From assembly GCA_009775535.1 (NCBI GenBank), contig VSPW01000002.1, positions 1-28,422 of the forward strand: 28,422 nucleotides of DNA, in the 5' to 3' direction. The notes below the pieces were generated by a model, which was not told where the DNA came from, did no database searches, and saw nothing but the letters and a program-made list of their open reading frames with translations. Position 1 is the stretch's first letter, and every line of letters begins with the position of its first letter. The position numbers and the translations under genes are program-made. This DNA is from Muribaculaceae bacterium. GTDB taxonomy: Bacteria > Bacteroidota > Bacteroidia > Bacteroidales > Muribaculaceae. Shown one piece after another: positions 7,280 to 15,545 of this stretch.

Positions 7280-9301
7280 ATGAGAATATTAATATCAATT
7301 ATAATATCCGTCATAGCGGCACTATCTCTGCCATACACTGCCAATGCACAGATAAACGCTGAGCAGGTTATGCGTATAGGCCAAAACTCCTTGTATTTCG
7401 AGGACTATATGCTGTCCATACAATACTTCAACCAGGTCATCCACGCCAAGCCATACCTGGCACGCCCATATTTCCTCCGGGCTATCGCAAAACTCAACCT
7501 GGAAGACTACCAGGGAGCGGAAGAGGACGCATCAAAGGCGATAGAGATAAACCCATTCATCACAGATGCATACGAAGTCCGCGGTGTCGCGCGCCAAAAC
7601 CTGGGACTGGGAACGGAAGCCATCAGTGACTACCGTCATGCCCTCGAGCTGCTCCCACAAAACAGGCAGTTGATGTTCAACATGGCCATGGCACAGGAGA
7701 CGACAGGAGACCTTGAAGGCGCTGCCGACACATATGCCAGGCTGCTAAAGGCATATCCCGGGTTCGACAACGGATACATAGGGCGCGCAAGACTGTATCT
7801 GGCGCAAGGCGACACCACTGCCGCGGCTGCCGACATAGACAAAGCCCTGGAAATAAACAAAAATGCGACAAACGCATATGTGATGCGTGCCGACCTGGCC
7901 ATAAAAAGACACGCCGACTACGCAAAGGCTCTCTCCGACATGGACGAAGCCATAAAGCTACAGCCCAGATTTGCGGCATTCTACATCAACAGGGCCTTCT
8001 TAAGGTACAATCTTGACGACTACTTCGGAGCGATGGCCGACTACGACTACTCGCTGCAGCTCGAACCGCTAAACACCACAGCCCTGTTCAACCGCGGACT
8101 GCTGCTCACCGAAGTCAACGCGTTCGACCGCGCACTGATTGACTTCAGCAAGGTCCTCGAACTCGATCCCGACGACTACCGCGCATTATACAACCGCGCT
8201 CTCATCTACGGGAACAAGATGCAATATCATGAAGCCATTGCCGACATAAACCAAGTCATATCGGCATTCCCCGACTTCCCTGGCGCAATATTCATGAGAA
8301 GTGAATTCTACAGCAAGATGGGAGACCGCAACAACGCCATGCGCGACTACGATTCAGCATTGGCCATGTCCCGTAAAAAACGTCCGGCCGAAGACACCAC
8401 AAAAACCGGAAACGGCAAACAGCCCGACAACACCGACGAAAAGACACCCGACGACATATCACGGCGGTTCGCATCACTGCTAACGATAGAAAACTCCCCG
8501 GAAATACAGGAAGAATTCAACAACAAGGACATACGCGGAAAAGTACAGGACCGCAATTTCACGATAGAGATCGAACCAATGATGGAGCTAAGCTACCATG
8601 CATCGCCTACAGAATTGCGTGAAAACACATATTATATAAAAGAAGTCGACGAGCTAAACGCAACCCGGGCACTACGGCAGACTGTCATGGTAACAAACCA
8701 CCCACCTGTACTGACCGACCCAGCCGACATCAACCAGCATTTTTCCTCGATAGAATACTACAATGCATACATAGCCACACATCCGCCTCGGGCTGTGGAC
8801 CACATAGGACGCGCACTCGACCTTGTCACCATACACAATTACGCAGCCGCTATCAAGGACCTCGACAAAGCGGCTGAACTTGCCCCAGACTACGCCCCCA
8901 TATACTTCTTAAGGGCGCAGGCCAGATACCGTGAACTGAAAGCCAGGGAGAACGGCAGCGTACAGACTTCCGACGACCCGGCAATAGCCCTCCACATGCG
9001 CAGGAAAACATACGGCGACATCATCGATGACATCTCCCACGTCATCACACTGTCACCTAGGATGCCGGAAGCCCACTTCAACCGAGGAAACATATACACC
9101 GAACTGCAAGACCTTACATCAGCGCTCAACGCCTACAACGAAGCAATACGCCTGAAGCCCGACATGGGTGAAGCGTACTTCAACCGCGGATACGTATACC
9201 TAAAGCTAGGCAACCGTGATGCCGCCGTCAACGACCTGTCAAAAGCCGGCGAACTAGGGATACTCCCCGCATATAGCCTGCTCAAGCGCATATCAAGATA
9301 A
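7280..9301 (+). CDS. Secreted tetratricopeptide-repeat protein
   Basis: This 673-residue protein is exported by a signal peptide (residues 1-23, cleavage after ANA). It then carries TPR motifs from about 28 to 365, for example NRAFLRYNLDDYFGAMADYD and NRGLLLTEVNAFDRALIDFS. A non-TPR linker covers about 366-505. A second TPR block (about 506-665) ends in a clear repeat pair around HFNRGNIYTELQDLTSALNAY. TPR superhelices bind protein partners, so a scaffold role in the periplasm or at the outer membrane is likely; no enzymatic motif is visible. The linker contains a conserved-looking stretch, RGKVQDRNFTIEIEPMMELS (residues 419-438). It is followed by the DUF4301 gene after 33 bp, probably in one transcript. 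Confidence 0.88.
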   Translation: MRILISIIISVIAALSLPYTANAQINAEQVMRIGQNSLYFEDYMLSIQYFNQVIHAKPYLARPYFLRAIAKLNLEDYQGAEEDASKAIEINPFITDAYEVRGVARQNLGLGTEAISDYRHALELLPQNRQLMFNMAMAQETTGDLEGAADTYARLLKAYPGFDNGYIGRARLYLAQGDTTAAAADIDKALEINKNATNAYVMRADLAIKRHADYAKALSDMDEAIKLQPRFAAFYINRAFLRYNLDDYFGAMADYDYSLQLEPLNTTALFNRGLLLTEVNAFDRALIDFSKVLELDPDDYRALYNRALIYGNKMQYHEAIADINQVISAFPDFPGAIFMRSEFYSKMGDRNNAMRDYDSALAMSRKKRPAEDTTKTGNGKQPDNTDEKTPDDISRRFASLLTIENSPEIQEEFNNKDIRGKVQDRNFTIEIEPMMELSYHASPTELRENTYYIKEVDELNATRALRQTVMVTNHPPVLTDPADINQHFSSIEYYNAYIATHPPRAVDHIGRALDLVTIHNYAAAIKDLDKAAELAPDYAPIYFLRAQARYRELKARENGSVQTSDDPAIALHMRRKTYGDIIDDISHVITLSPRMPEAHFNRGNIYTELQDLTSALNAYNEAIRLKPDMGEAYFNRGYVYLKLGNRDAAVNDLSKAGELGILPAYSLLKRISR

Positions 9302-9334
9302 AACCAAATAATAAACCCCTTAGACTTTTACCAA

Positions 9335-10858
9335 ATGCTTAACGACAACGACCTAAACACTCTACAAAAAAAGGGTATCACAGAAGATACACTCAACCAG
9401 CAGCTCGAACGGTTCACAACCGGCTTCCCGTACCTCAAGATCGCATCATCTGCCGTAGTAGGCAACGGCATCACATCCCTTTCCCCCCAACAGGAAGAGA
9501 CGGCTATGGCCAGATGGGAAAAATTCCTGGCCAATGGTGGATCTGTGACCAAATTCGTACCCGCATCAGGAGCGGCATCACGTATGTTCAAGGCACTGTT
9601 CTCATACCTCGACCAAAAAGAAGAAACACCGGCCGAAGGCTCTCCGGTCGACAAGCTCATCAAGGACATTGACAACATACCATTCTACGATGAACTCGAT
9701 GCAACCCTACAAGCCGCACACGGCATGGGCATCAAGGAGCTTATCAGCGACAACCGCATCCACGATATCGTAAGCGCAATCGTGAACCCATCAGGAATGA
9801 ACTATGGCAACCTGCCGAAAGGGCTGCTGACATTCCACCGCTATACCGATGGCGTACGCACACCACTGGAAGAACAACTTATTGAAGGTGCACAATCAGC
9901 CGCCGTCAACGGCAAGGTATCCCTACATTTCACCGTATCATCCGACCACAGGCAGCTCTTCGAGAAAAAGCTGGCAGAGACAGTCCCGGCCCTGGAAAAG
10001 CGCCTGGGCGTAAAATACGAAGTGTCATTGTCCGAGCAGAAACCATCCACCGACACAGTAGCCGTAAACCCCGACAACACCCCGTTCCGTGAAAACGGCA
10101 ACCTTGTATTCCGCCCCGGAGGACACGGAGCACTCATACGCAACCTTGCCGATATAGACTCACAGGTAGTATTCATAAAAAACATCGACAATGTAGTACC
10201 CGACGCACGGCGTACCCCTACCCTTCGCTACAAACGTGTGCTAGCCGGATACCTCATCGAACTGCATGACACAATAACATCCTACCTCCGCCTGATAAAC
10301 GCCGGCGGCGCACTCGATGCCAACCTTAAGGAAATGGTGGCATTCATGCGCGAAAAACTATGCATAAACGACCCAAAGACAGACACCCTGCGCGGAAACG
10401 AACTGGCAAGCTACATAGCAGCAAAACTGAACCGTCCACTACGTGTATGCGGCATGGTGCGTAACGACGGCGAACCTGGAGGCGGCCCGTTCATCGCCTA
10501 CAATCAGGACGGGTCAACATCCCCACAAATCCTTGAAAGCCACCAGATAGATCCCAACAACCAGGAATATTCAGACATGCTGGCCGGCGCAACCCACTTC
10601 AATCCGGTAGACCTTGTATGCTACATCAAGGACGACTTCGGTAAGACATATAACCTACCTGCATACGTAGACCAAAACACAGGATTCATCTCATCAAAAT
10701 CACTCCACGGCAAAGACCTCCGGGCGCTGGAACTTCCAGGACTATGGAACGGGGCTATGAGCGACTGGAACACAGCCTTCGTCGAAGTCCCGGCAGAGAC
10801 ATTCAATCCCGTAAAGACCGTCAACGATCTTCTCCGCCCTGCCCATCAACAGAAATGA
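9335..10858 (+). CDS. DUF4301 family protein, possible nucleotidyltransferase-like fold
   Basis: This 507-residue cytoplasmic protein is recognised as DUF4301, a Bacteroidota family with no assigned function that I know of. No signal peptide or membrane segment is seen. Motifs include VPASGAASRMFK (75-86), HFTVSSDHRQLF (198-209), SLSEQKPSTDT (231-241), FRPGGHGAL (259-267) and VVFIKNIDNVVPD (278-290). Their order and spacing resemble UDP-sugar pyrophosphorylases, which have a Gly/Arg loop, a short FxQ motif, PGGHG/PPGHGD and xIxNIDN. A GT-A-like nucleotidyltransferase fold is therefore my inference. The changed first loop (GAASR in place of GxGTR) leaves activity open. It sits 33 bp after the secreted TPR gene. 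Confidence 0.85.
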   Translation: MLNDNDLNTLQKKGITEDTLNQQLERFTTGFPYLKIASSAVVGNGITSLSPQQEETAMARWEKFLANGGSVTKFVPASGAASRMFKALFSYLDQKEETPAEGSPVDKLIKDIDNIPFYDELDATLQAAHGMGIKELISDNRIHDIVSAIVNPSGMNYGNLPKGLLTFHRYTDGVRTPLEEQLIEGAQSAAVNGKVSLHFTVSSDHRQLFEKKLAETVPALEKRLGVKYEVSLSEQKPSTDTVAVNPDNTPFRENGNLVFRPGGHGALIRNLADIDSQVVFIKNIDNVVPDARRTPTLRYKRVLAGYLIELHDTITSYLRLINAGGALDANLKEMVAFMREKLCINDPKTDTLRGNELASYIAAKLNRPLRVCGMVRNDGEPGGGPFIAYNQDGSTSPQILESHQIDPNNQEYSDMLAGATHFNPVDLVCYIKDDFGKTYNLPAYVDQNTGFISSKSLHGKDLRALELPGLWNGAMSDWNTAFVEVPAETFNPVKTVNDLLRPAHQQK

Positions 10859-10869
10859 CACCATAAAAA

Positions 10870-10899
10870 CAAGCCCGGAAGCCCAAACTTCCGGGCTTG
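10870..10899. terminator. Strong hairpin after the DUF4301 gene
   Basis: A perfect 12 bp stem CAAGCCCGGAAG/CTTCCGGGCTTG with a 6 nt loop begins 11 bp after the DUF4301 stop. On the plus strand no T run follows. On the minus strand the hairpin is followed by TTTTTAT, so its classical intrinsic-terminator orientation is minus, although it may still end plus-strand transcripts or protect their 3' ends. Confidence 0.65.
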
Positions 10900-10932
10900 C
10901 CGCACCATAAACGCAAAAAAGCATCACAAATT

Positions 10933-10964
10933 CTTGCATATCTAAAAATTTTGGCATACCTTTG
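10933..10964 (+). promoter_or_regulatory. Promoter for tRNA-Cys
   Basis: A -7 box TACCTTTG (10957-10964) is preceded after 20 bp by a near-consensus -33 box CTTG (10933-10936). The tRNA begins 22 bp further on, so the precursor has a short 5' leader. Confidence 0.6.
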
Positions 10965-10986
10965 CACCTGCAAACCAACCACCAAT

Positions 10987-11057
10987 GGTACCTTGGCCGA
11001 GTGGTTAGGCACCGGTCTGCAAAACCGTTTACAGCAGTTCGATTCTGCTAGGTACCT
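10987..11057 (+). tRNA. tRNA-Cys (anticodon GCA)
   Basis: The cloverleaf folds with a 7 bp acceptor stem GGTACCT/AGGTACC, a D stem GCC/GGC, and an anticodon loop CTGCAAA with anticodon GCA. The T arm is AGCAG-TTCGATT-CTGCT. The first anticodon-stem pair is a C-T mismatch. The discriminator is T and CCA is not encoded (TCAC follows), so CCA must be added afterwards. A terminator starts 5 bp downstream and a promoter lies just upstream, making this a single-gene unit. Confidence 0.93.
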
Positions 11058-11061
11058 CACT

Positions 11062-11092
11062 AAATCCCGTCTTTACCAGACGGGATTTTTTG
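11062..11092 (+). terminator. Intrinsic terminator of the tRNA-Cys unit
   Basis: A perfect 11 bp stem AAATCCCGTCT/AGACGGGATTT with a 5 nt loop TTACC is followed by a run of T (11086-11091). It closes the tRNA transcript. The T tract runs directly into the -33 box of the next promoter. Confidence 0.85.
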
Positions 11093-11120
11093 TATCTTAA
11101 CGTTATTTTCCGTACCTTTG
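11089..11120 (+). promoter_or_regulatory. Promoter for the TonB receptor operon
   Basis: A -33 TTTG (11089-11092) and -7 TACCTTTG (11113-11120) are separated by 20 bp, a full Bacteroidota promoter. The -33 box is formed by the end of the tRNA terminator T tract. Transcription should start near 11126, about 38 nt before the ATG. I do not see a clear Fur-type operator. Confidence 0.68.
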
Positions 11121-11163
11121 CATTTCACTTTCGATACCGGGACAGGACTCCTCACACCCTCCG

Positions 11164-13419
11164 ATGACAAAAATTCTTACCGCCATATCATTACTCTCCA
11201 TCGCCTCCAATGCAGCAGGCATCACCCCGGCACACCCATCCGGAAGACTGACATCCGACTCCACCATCACACTCCAGGAAATATCAATAAGCGCCTTCAA
11301 GCAGACAGGCCGCATGTGGTCGCACCCAGTAGCCGAAACCACCATAAGCCGAAACCAGATTGAAGATTACGGCATAGTGACCCTGAAGGACGCCAGCGAA
11401 CTGACACCAAACTTCTACATACCTGCCTACGGTTCAAGGATGACATCATCGATATATGTCCGCGGCCTCGGCGCACGCATCGACCAGCCGGTAGTAGGCA
11501 TGAACGTTGACAACGTACCCATCCTCAACAAGGACAACTTCGACTTCGACCTTATCGACATACAGCGCATCGAAGTACTCCGCGGACCGCAAAGCACCCT
11601 TTTCGGCCGTAACACGATGGGCGGCCTCGTCAACATATACACACTGTCACCGTTCTCATACCAGGGGATCAGGATCATGGCCGAATACGGACGCGCCAAC
11701 TCCATTAAGCAGGCAGCCTCGGTATATACCGCATTCTCGCCAAAACTCGCCATGGGCATAAGCGCCTACCAAACATCATCCGATGGTTTTTACCGCAATA
11801 CATACACAGGCAATAAAGTCGACAAGGAACGCCAGACATCATTAAGATGGAAAACCGCGTGGCGTCCTTCTACGCAATGGGCGGTCGACAACACCGCATC
11901 ATTCACCAAATCCAGGCAAGGAGGATTCCCCTATGCATCATTGGCAACAGGACAGATCGCCCACAACGACACATGCTTCTACAAACGCGACGGATTCACC
12001 GACGGCCTGTCCGTAACATGGACCGGAAACAACATATCAGTAGCCTCCGCCACCTCACTGCAATACATGAAGGACAACATGACCCTCGACCAGGACTTCC
12101 TACCCGACGACTATTTCACGCTCTCACAACGCCGCCGGGAATGGGCCGTGACACAGGACTTCATTGTCAAAGGCTCATCGGACAGCTACTCATGGCTTGC
12201 CGGATTGTTCGGATTCGCCAGATTCACCTATATGGACGCGCCCGTCAGATTCAAGCAAGACGGCATTGAACGGCTAATACTGCAACACCGCAACGAATAC
12301 AACCCCGACTACCCGATAAAATGGGATGAAGACTCATTCACGCTCGGAAGCGACTTTTACCTGCCCGCCAAAGGAATCGCCATTTATCACACAAGCGACT
12401 ATACCCTTGGACGATGGAAGTTCACACTCGGAATGAGGGTCGGCCACGAAAAAGCCACCATGCGCTCGCACAGCCGCTGCAACACATCATACACAACATT
12501 CCATCGGCTTCCAGACGGGACATTGGAGACCTACAGCAACACACCTGTCAACATAAAAACCCCACTTAGGCTAAAGCAGGAATTCACCGAGATAACACCT
12601 AAATTCGCAATAACATACACTCTTCCCGGACTCAACAAATCCATAATCTACATATCAGCCGCCAAAGGCTACAAATCCGGGGGATACAACACCCAGATGT
12701 TCAGCGACCTCCTCCAACAGGAACTTATGGCCCTTATGGGAATAAGCTCATCATATTCCCCAAAGGACATAGTAAGCTACAAGCCAGAAAAAAGCTGGAA
12801 CTACGAACTGGGTACACACCTCGACCTGTGCAACGGCCTGTTGAGGCTTGACGCCGCCGCATTCTACATATCATGCCGCGACCAGCAGCTCACCACATTC
12901 CCCAACGGAAGCACCACCGGACGCATAATGACCAACGCAGGACGCACAAGGAGCTTCGGATGCGAAATCGCCGCTACCGCCAAGCCCACCGACCGCATAC
13001 GCCTGAACGCATCGTGGGGACACACCAACGCCCGTTTCACAAAATACCACAACGGCGTCGCCGACATGGCAGGCAGGCGTCTGCCGTACGCACCTGCCAA
13101 CACCTTGTTCCTGGCGGCATCATACACCCTCCCGCTTTCATCGTCACAACTCTCATTTTCCGCATCCCTGCGCGGAACAGGACGCATCTATTGGGATGAC
13201 AGCAACACCGTCAGCCAGCCATTCTACATACTGCCGTCAGCATACGCAGAATGGAGCAACAGCAGAGTGTCCATAAAACTATGGGGAGAAAACATATCAA
13301 ACACAAAATACAACACATTCTACTTCGTATCCATAGGTAACGCATTCGTACAGAAAGGCAACCCATGGACCGCAGGCCTCACACTACGCATAAATATACA
13401 TATATCGACTACAAAATAA
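11164..13419 (+). CDS. TonB-dependent outer-membrane receptor
   Basis: This 751-residue outer-membrane transporter consists of a signal peptide (about 1-18), a possible TonB box near ITLQEISIS (35-43), a plug domain (about 50-165) and a 22-strand-type beta-barrel. The plug shows the family hallmarks IYVRGLG, IDIQRIEVLRGPQSTLFGRN and MGGLVNIYT. The barrel contains the typical ISAAKGYKSGGYNTQMF and KPEKSWNYELG motifs. There is no N-terminal carboxypeptidase-like domain and no SusD partner, so this is not a classical polysaccharide SusC system. It resembles the siderophore, cobalamin or small-ligand type of receptor. The substrate cannot be read from the sequence. The neighbouring lipoprotein gene starts 29 bp downstream and is the likely partner. 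Confidence 0.92.
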   Translation: MTKILTAISLLSIASNAAGITPAHPSGRLTSDSTITLQEISISAFKQTGRMWSHPVAETTISRNQIEDYGIVTLKDASELTPNFYIPAYGSRMTSSIYVRGLGARIDQPVVGMNVDNVPILNKDNFDFDLIDIQRIEVLRGPQSTLFGRNTMGGLVNIYTLSPFSYQGIRIMAEYGRANSIKQAASVYTAFSPKLAMGISAYQTSSDGFYRNTYTGNKVDKERQTSLRWKTAWRPSTQWAVDNTASFTKSRQGGFPYASLATGQIAHNDTCFYKRDGFTDGLSVTWTGNNISVASATSLQYMKDNMTLDQDFLPDDYFTLSQRRREWAVTQDFIVKGSSDSYSWLAGLFGFARFTYMDAPVRFKQDGIERLILQHRNEYNPDYPIKWDEDSFTLGSDFYLPAKGIAIYHTSDYTLGRWKFTLGMRVGHEKATMRSHSRCNTSYTTFHRLPDGTLETYSNTPVNIKTPLRLKQEFTEITPKFAITYTLPGLNKSIIYISAAKGYKSGGYNTQMFSDLLQQELMALMGISSSYSPKDIVSYKPEKSWNYELGTHLDLCNGLLRLDAAAFYISCRDQQLTTFPNGSTTGRIMTNAGRTRSFGCEIAATAKPTDRIRLNASWGHTNARFTKYHNGVADMAGRRLPYAPANTLFLAASYTLPLSSSQLSFSASLRGTGRIYWDDSNTVSQPFYILPSAYAEWSNSRVSIKLWGENISNTKYNTFYFVSIGNAFVQKGNPWTAGLTLRINIHISTTK

Positions 13420-13448
13420 CAAACCACCCAAACAATATCAACGAAAAC

Positions 13449-14315
13449 ATGAAACATATCGCCTACACTATCATCTCAGCCGCCATCCTCATGTCCACAG
13501 CATCAAGTTGCGACGAGGACAACTTCATAACACCAATGGCCTACGACAGCACACAATGCTTTAGCACCGTGACCGACAAGGCCACAGGGCAGACCACCGT
13601 AAGCGCCGGCCCGTCATATGGCATAAGCTACAACTATACAAAGAACACAGTATCCGTCACCATAACCGGACTGACCCTCGGACAGGAACAGAAACCAGAA
13701 ATGACCCTCAGCGACCTCCCGTGGAAATACGACGACAATGGATGGAAAACGACAAACGTACACTCAAAGACATCCGGCGACACCACATTCGACTCATTCC
13801 AGATAAGCATCCTTGACCGGACAGCCAACATCGGCGGACATCCATCCCATACACCTGTCATATGGATCACCTACACAATCGACAGCCGGTACACAGTATC
13901 GACCTACCCGCGCGAACTTTACTTCTTCCCGCAAGAAGACGCCGGATTCACCACAAAAATAACATCACCCGACGGGTCAGTATTCACCAACTCCGACATG
14001 TACTACCAGGCATCAATAGACCCGGCCACATCCACAATGTCACTTAAACTGTACCAGGCACGGTTCGCAGCAAACATGCCGCGGCCCATGGACATGGTAT
14101 TCAAAGACCTTCCATGCACATTCAACGGCGCGGAAATCCGCGCCGCGGCAAACGCCGTCACACCTGAGATCGGAGACACTCCATGGCCTCAGTTCCCCAT
14201 AACTGCACTCAGATGCGCCATGACAGTCTACAGTAATATGGACCTCGGATTCAACTGCAACGCAATGGGTACACCATACTCCGTTGAAGCCAAAACCACA
14301 TGCAACCCCAAATGA
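13449..14315 (+). CDS. Lipoprotein partner of the TonB receptor, duplicated domain
   Basis: This protein has 288 residues. The start at 13449 gives a lipoprotein signal peptide (residues 1-20) with the lipobox-like STASSC and lipidation at Cys21. The next residues, DED, are acidic, which in Bacteroidota favours export to the cell surface. The mature part appears to hold two related beta-rich halves: residues 61-99 (VSVTITGLTL, MTLSDLPWKY) align with 188-230 (MSLKLYQARF, MVFKDLPCTF). I do not recognise a named family with confidence; it is not SusD-like. Following the receptor by 29 bp, it is probably a surface ligand-binding lid or accessory protein, comparable in layout to HmuR/HmuY or BtuB/BtuG pairs. 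That role is inferred from position. Confidence 0.75.
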   Translation: MKHIAYTIISAAILMSTASSCDEDNFITPMAYDSTQCFSTVTDKATGQTTVSAGPSYGISYNYTKNTVSVTITGLTLGQEQKPEMTLSDLPWKYDDNGWKTTNVHSKTSGDTTFDSFQISILDRTANIGGHPSHTPVIWITYTIDSRYTVSTYPRELYFFPQEDAGFTTKITSPDGSVFTNSDMYYQASIDPATSTMSLKLYQARFAANMPRPMDMVFKDLPCTFNGAEIRAAANAVTPEIGDTPWPQFPITALRCAMTVYSNMDLGFNCNAMGTPYSVEAKTTCNPK

Positions 14316-14344
14316 CGACGCGGCAAAAATTAACAGTCGCCCAC

Positions 14345-14375
14345 ATTGATTTTTAATATATTTTCACTACCTTTG
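14345..14375 (+). promoter_or_regulatory. Promoter of the nuo-atp super-operon
   Basis: A -7 box TACCTTTG (14368-14375) follows a near-consensus -33 box ATTG (14345-14348) after 19 bp. Transcription would start near 14381. I find no other TAnnTTTG box in the gaps between genes from here to the window end, so this promoter may drive all of them. Confidence 0.65.
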
Positions 14376-14380
14376 CAGCG

Positions 14381-14500
14381 TAGTAGGGCACGAGTGCCCG
14401 CTATCGGCCTGATGACACGCGCCAAGCACCTACCGCTCAGATAGATGCCTAGCGTATGCTCATGTAAAGCCGGCATCGACTCAGATAATTATTTAAAACC
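14381..14500 (+). other. Structured 5' leader of nuoA mRNA
   Basis: This leader of about 120 nt is long for the region. It can form a first hairpin GGGCA-CGAG-TGCCC (14386-14399), extendable with GTAG/CTAT. A second stem GATGCC/GGCATC (14444-14449 and 14472-14477) encloses AGCGTATGCT. The direct repeat CTCAGATA (14436-14443 and 14480-14487) lies on both sides of the second stem's left arm and right arm. The last 20 nt before the ATG are A/T-rich and probably unstructured. No known riboswitch class is recognised. Confidence 0.4.
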
Positions 14501-14881
14501 ATGTTATCATTAGCCATTTTTGGAATCGAGAACAATGCAACGCTGGCCATAGTCGCCGTCCTTACCGGCTTCGGCCTGGTAGCACTGGCAATGTGGGTGG
14601 CAAAGCTGATTTCACCCAGTTCGTTCAACCCGCAGAAAGGAGAGCCATACGAGTGCGGTATCCCCACACGAGGCGAATCTATGGCACAATTCAAGGTAGG
14701 TTACTACCTTTTTGCCATCCTGTTCCTCGCCTTCGATGTTGAGACTGTATTCCTGTACCCATGGGCAGTCCGGATGCGTGAACTAGGCGTAGGCGGCCTC
14801 ATCAGTATAGCAGTATTCTTCGGTGTTTTAGTGCTGGGCCTAATATATGCTTGGCGGAAAGGAGCTTTGGAATGGAAATAA
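14501..14881 (+). CDS. nuoA: NADH-quinone oxidoreductase subunit A
   Basis: NuoA is a small membrane subunit of respiratory complex I at the junction of the membrane and peripheral arms. It has 126 residues and three membrane helices. The conserved loop PYECGIPTRGES carries the Cys of the quinone-cavity loop, and the middle helix contains FAILFLAFDVETVFLYPWAV with conserved acidic residues. It is the first gene of the super-operon. Its last codons overlap the nuoB start by 10 bp. Confidence 0.95.
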   Translation: MLSLAIFGIENNATLAIVAVLTGFGLVALAMWVAKLISPSSFNPQKGEPYECGIPTRGESMAQFKVGYYLFAILFLAFDVETVFLYPWAVRMRELGVGGLISIAVFFGVLVLGLIYAWRKGALEWK

Positions 14882-15480
14882 CCACCAAGAGCATGCCCTA
14901 CGAGGCATGGAAAGACAACGAGTACATCGAATCCCTCGTCAAGCAACTCAACGAGTCCGGTACAAACGTCATAGTAGGCTCGTTTGACAAACTCATAAAC
15001 TGGGGACGCTCAAACTCCCTGTGGCCACTTACCTTCGCCACAAGCTGCTGCGGCATCGAGTTCGTATCCCTAGGGGCGGCCCGCTTCGACATGGCCCGCT
15101 TCGGATGGGAAGTGGCCCGTTCATCCCCACGTCAGGCCGACTTCATGATGGTCGCAGGCACTATAGTCCACCGCATGGTGCCGGCATTCCGCCGCCTGTA
15201 CGACCAGCTGGCAGAACCGAAATACGTGATTGCATGCGGCAGCTGCGCGATCTCCGGCGGCCCGTTCCGCAACTCATACCATGTGGCACGCGGAATCGAG
15301 GACATTGTGCCTGTAGACGTCTTCATACCAGGCTGCCCGCCACGTCCTGAAGCCATGATTTACGGAATAATGCAACTTTCCCGCAAAATCAAGGTTGAAA
15401 AATTCTTCGGAGGCGTGAACAGGAAAGAAAGCCAGGAGGAATTCCTCAAAAACCACCCCATAGAAGGGGTCAACGACTGA
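14872..15480 (+). CDS. nuoB: NADH-quinone oxidoreductase subunit B
   Basis: NuoB holds the terminal iron-sulfur cluster N2 that passes electrons to quinone. It has 202 residues. Cluster ligands are the paired Cys59-Cys60 (TSCCGIEFV), Cys125 (ACGSCAISGG) and Cys155 (FIPGCPPRP). The frame could begin at a TTG at 14851, but the ATG at 14872 is preceded by a Shine-Dalgarno-like AAGGAG about 8 nt upstream and gives the usual length. It overlaps the nuoA stop, so the two are translationally coupled. A small hairpin CCCGC/GCGGG follows directly after its stop. Confidence 0.95.
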   Translation: MEITTKSMPYEAWKDNEYIESLVKQLNESGTNVIVGSFDKLINWGRSNSLWPLTFATSCCGIEFVSLGAARFDMARFGWEVARSSPRQADFMMVAGTIVHRMVPAFRRLYDQLAEPKYVIACGSCAISGGPFRNSYHVARGIEDIVPVDVFIPGCPPRPEAMIYGIMQLSRKIKVEKFFGGVNRKESQEEFLKNHPIEGVND

Positions 15481-15545
15481 CCCGCGAAAATTGCGGGATA
15501 TTCCCCATATAACAGAATAAACAAATATCCACACATAAAATAATT

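Noticed and set aside
15481..15497. Hairpin CCCGC/GCGGG right after nuoB as a terminator
   Set aside because: The stem is 5 bp and no T run follows; nuoCD continues the operon. It may at most affect mRNA processing.
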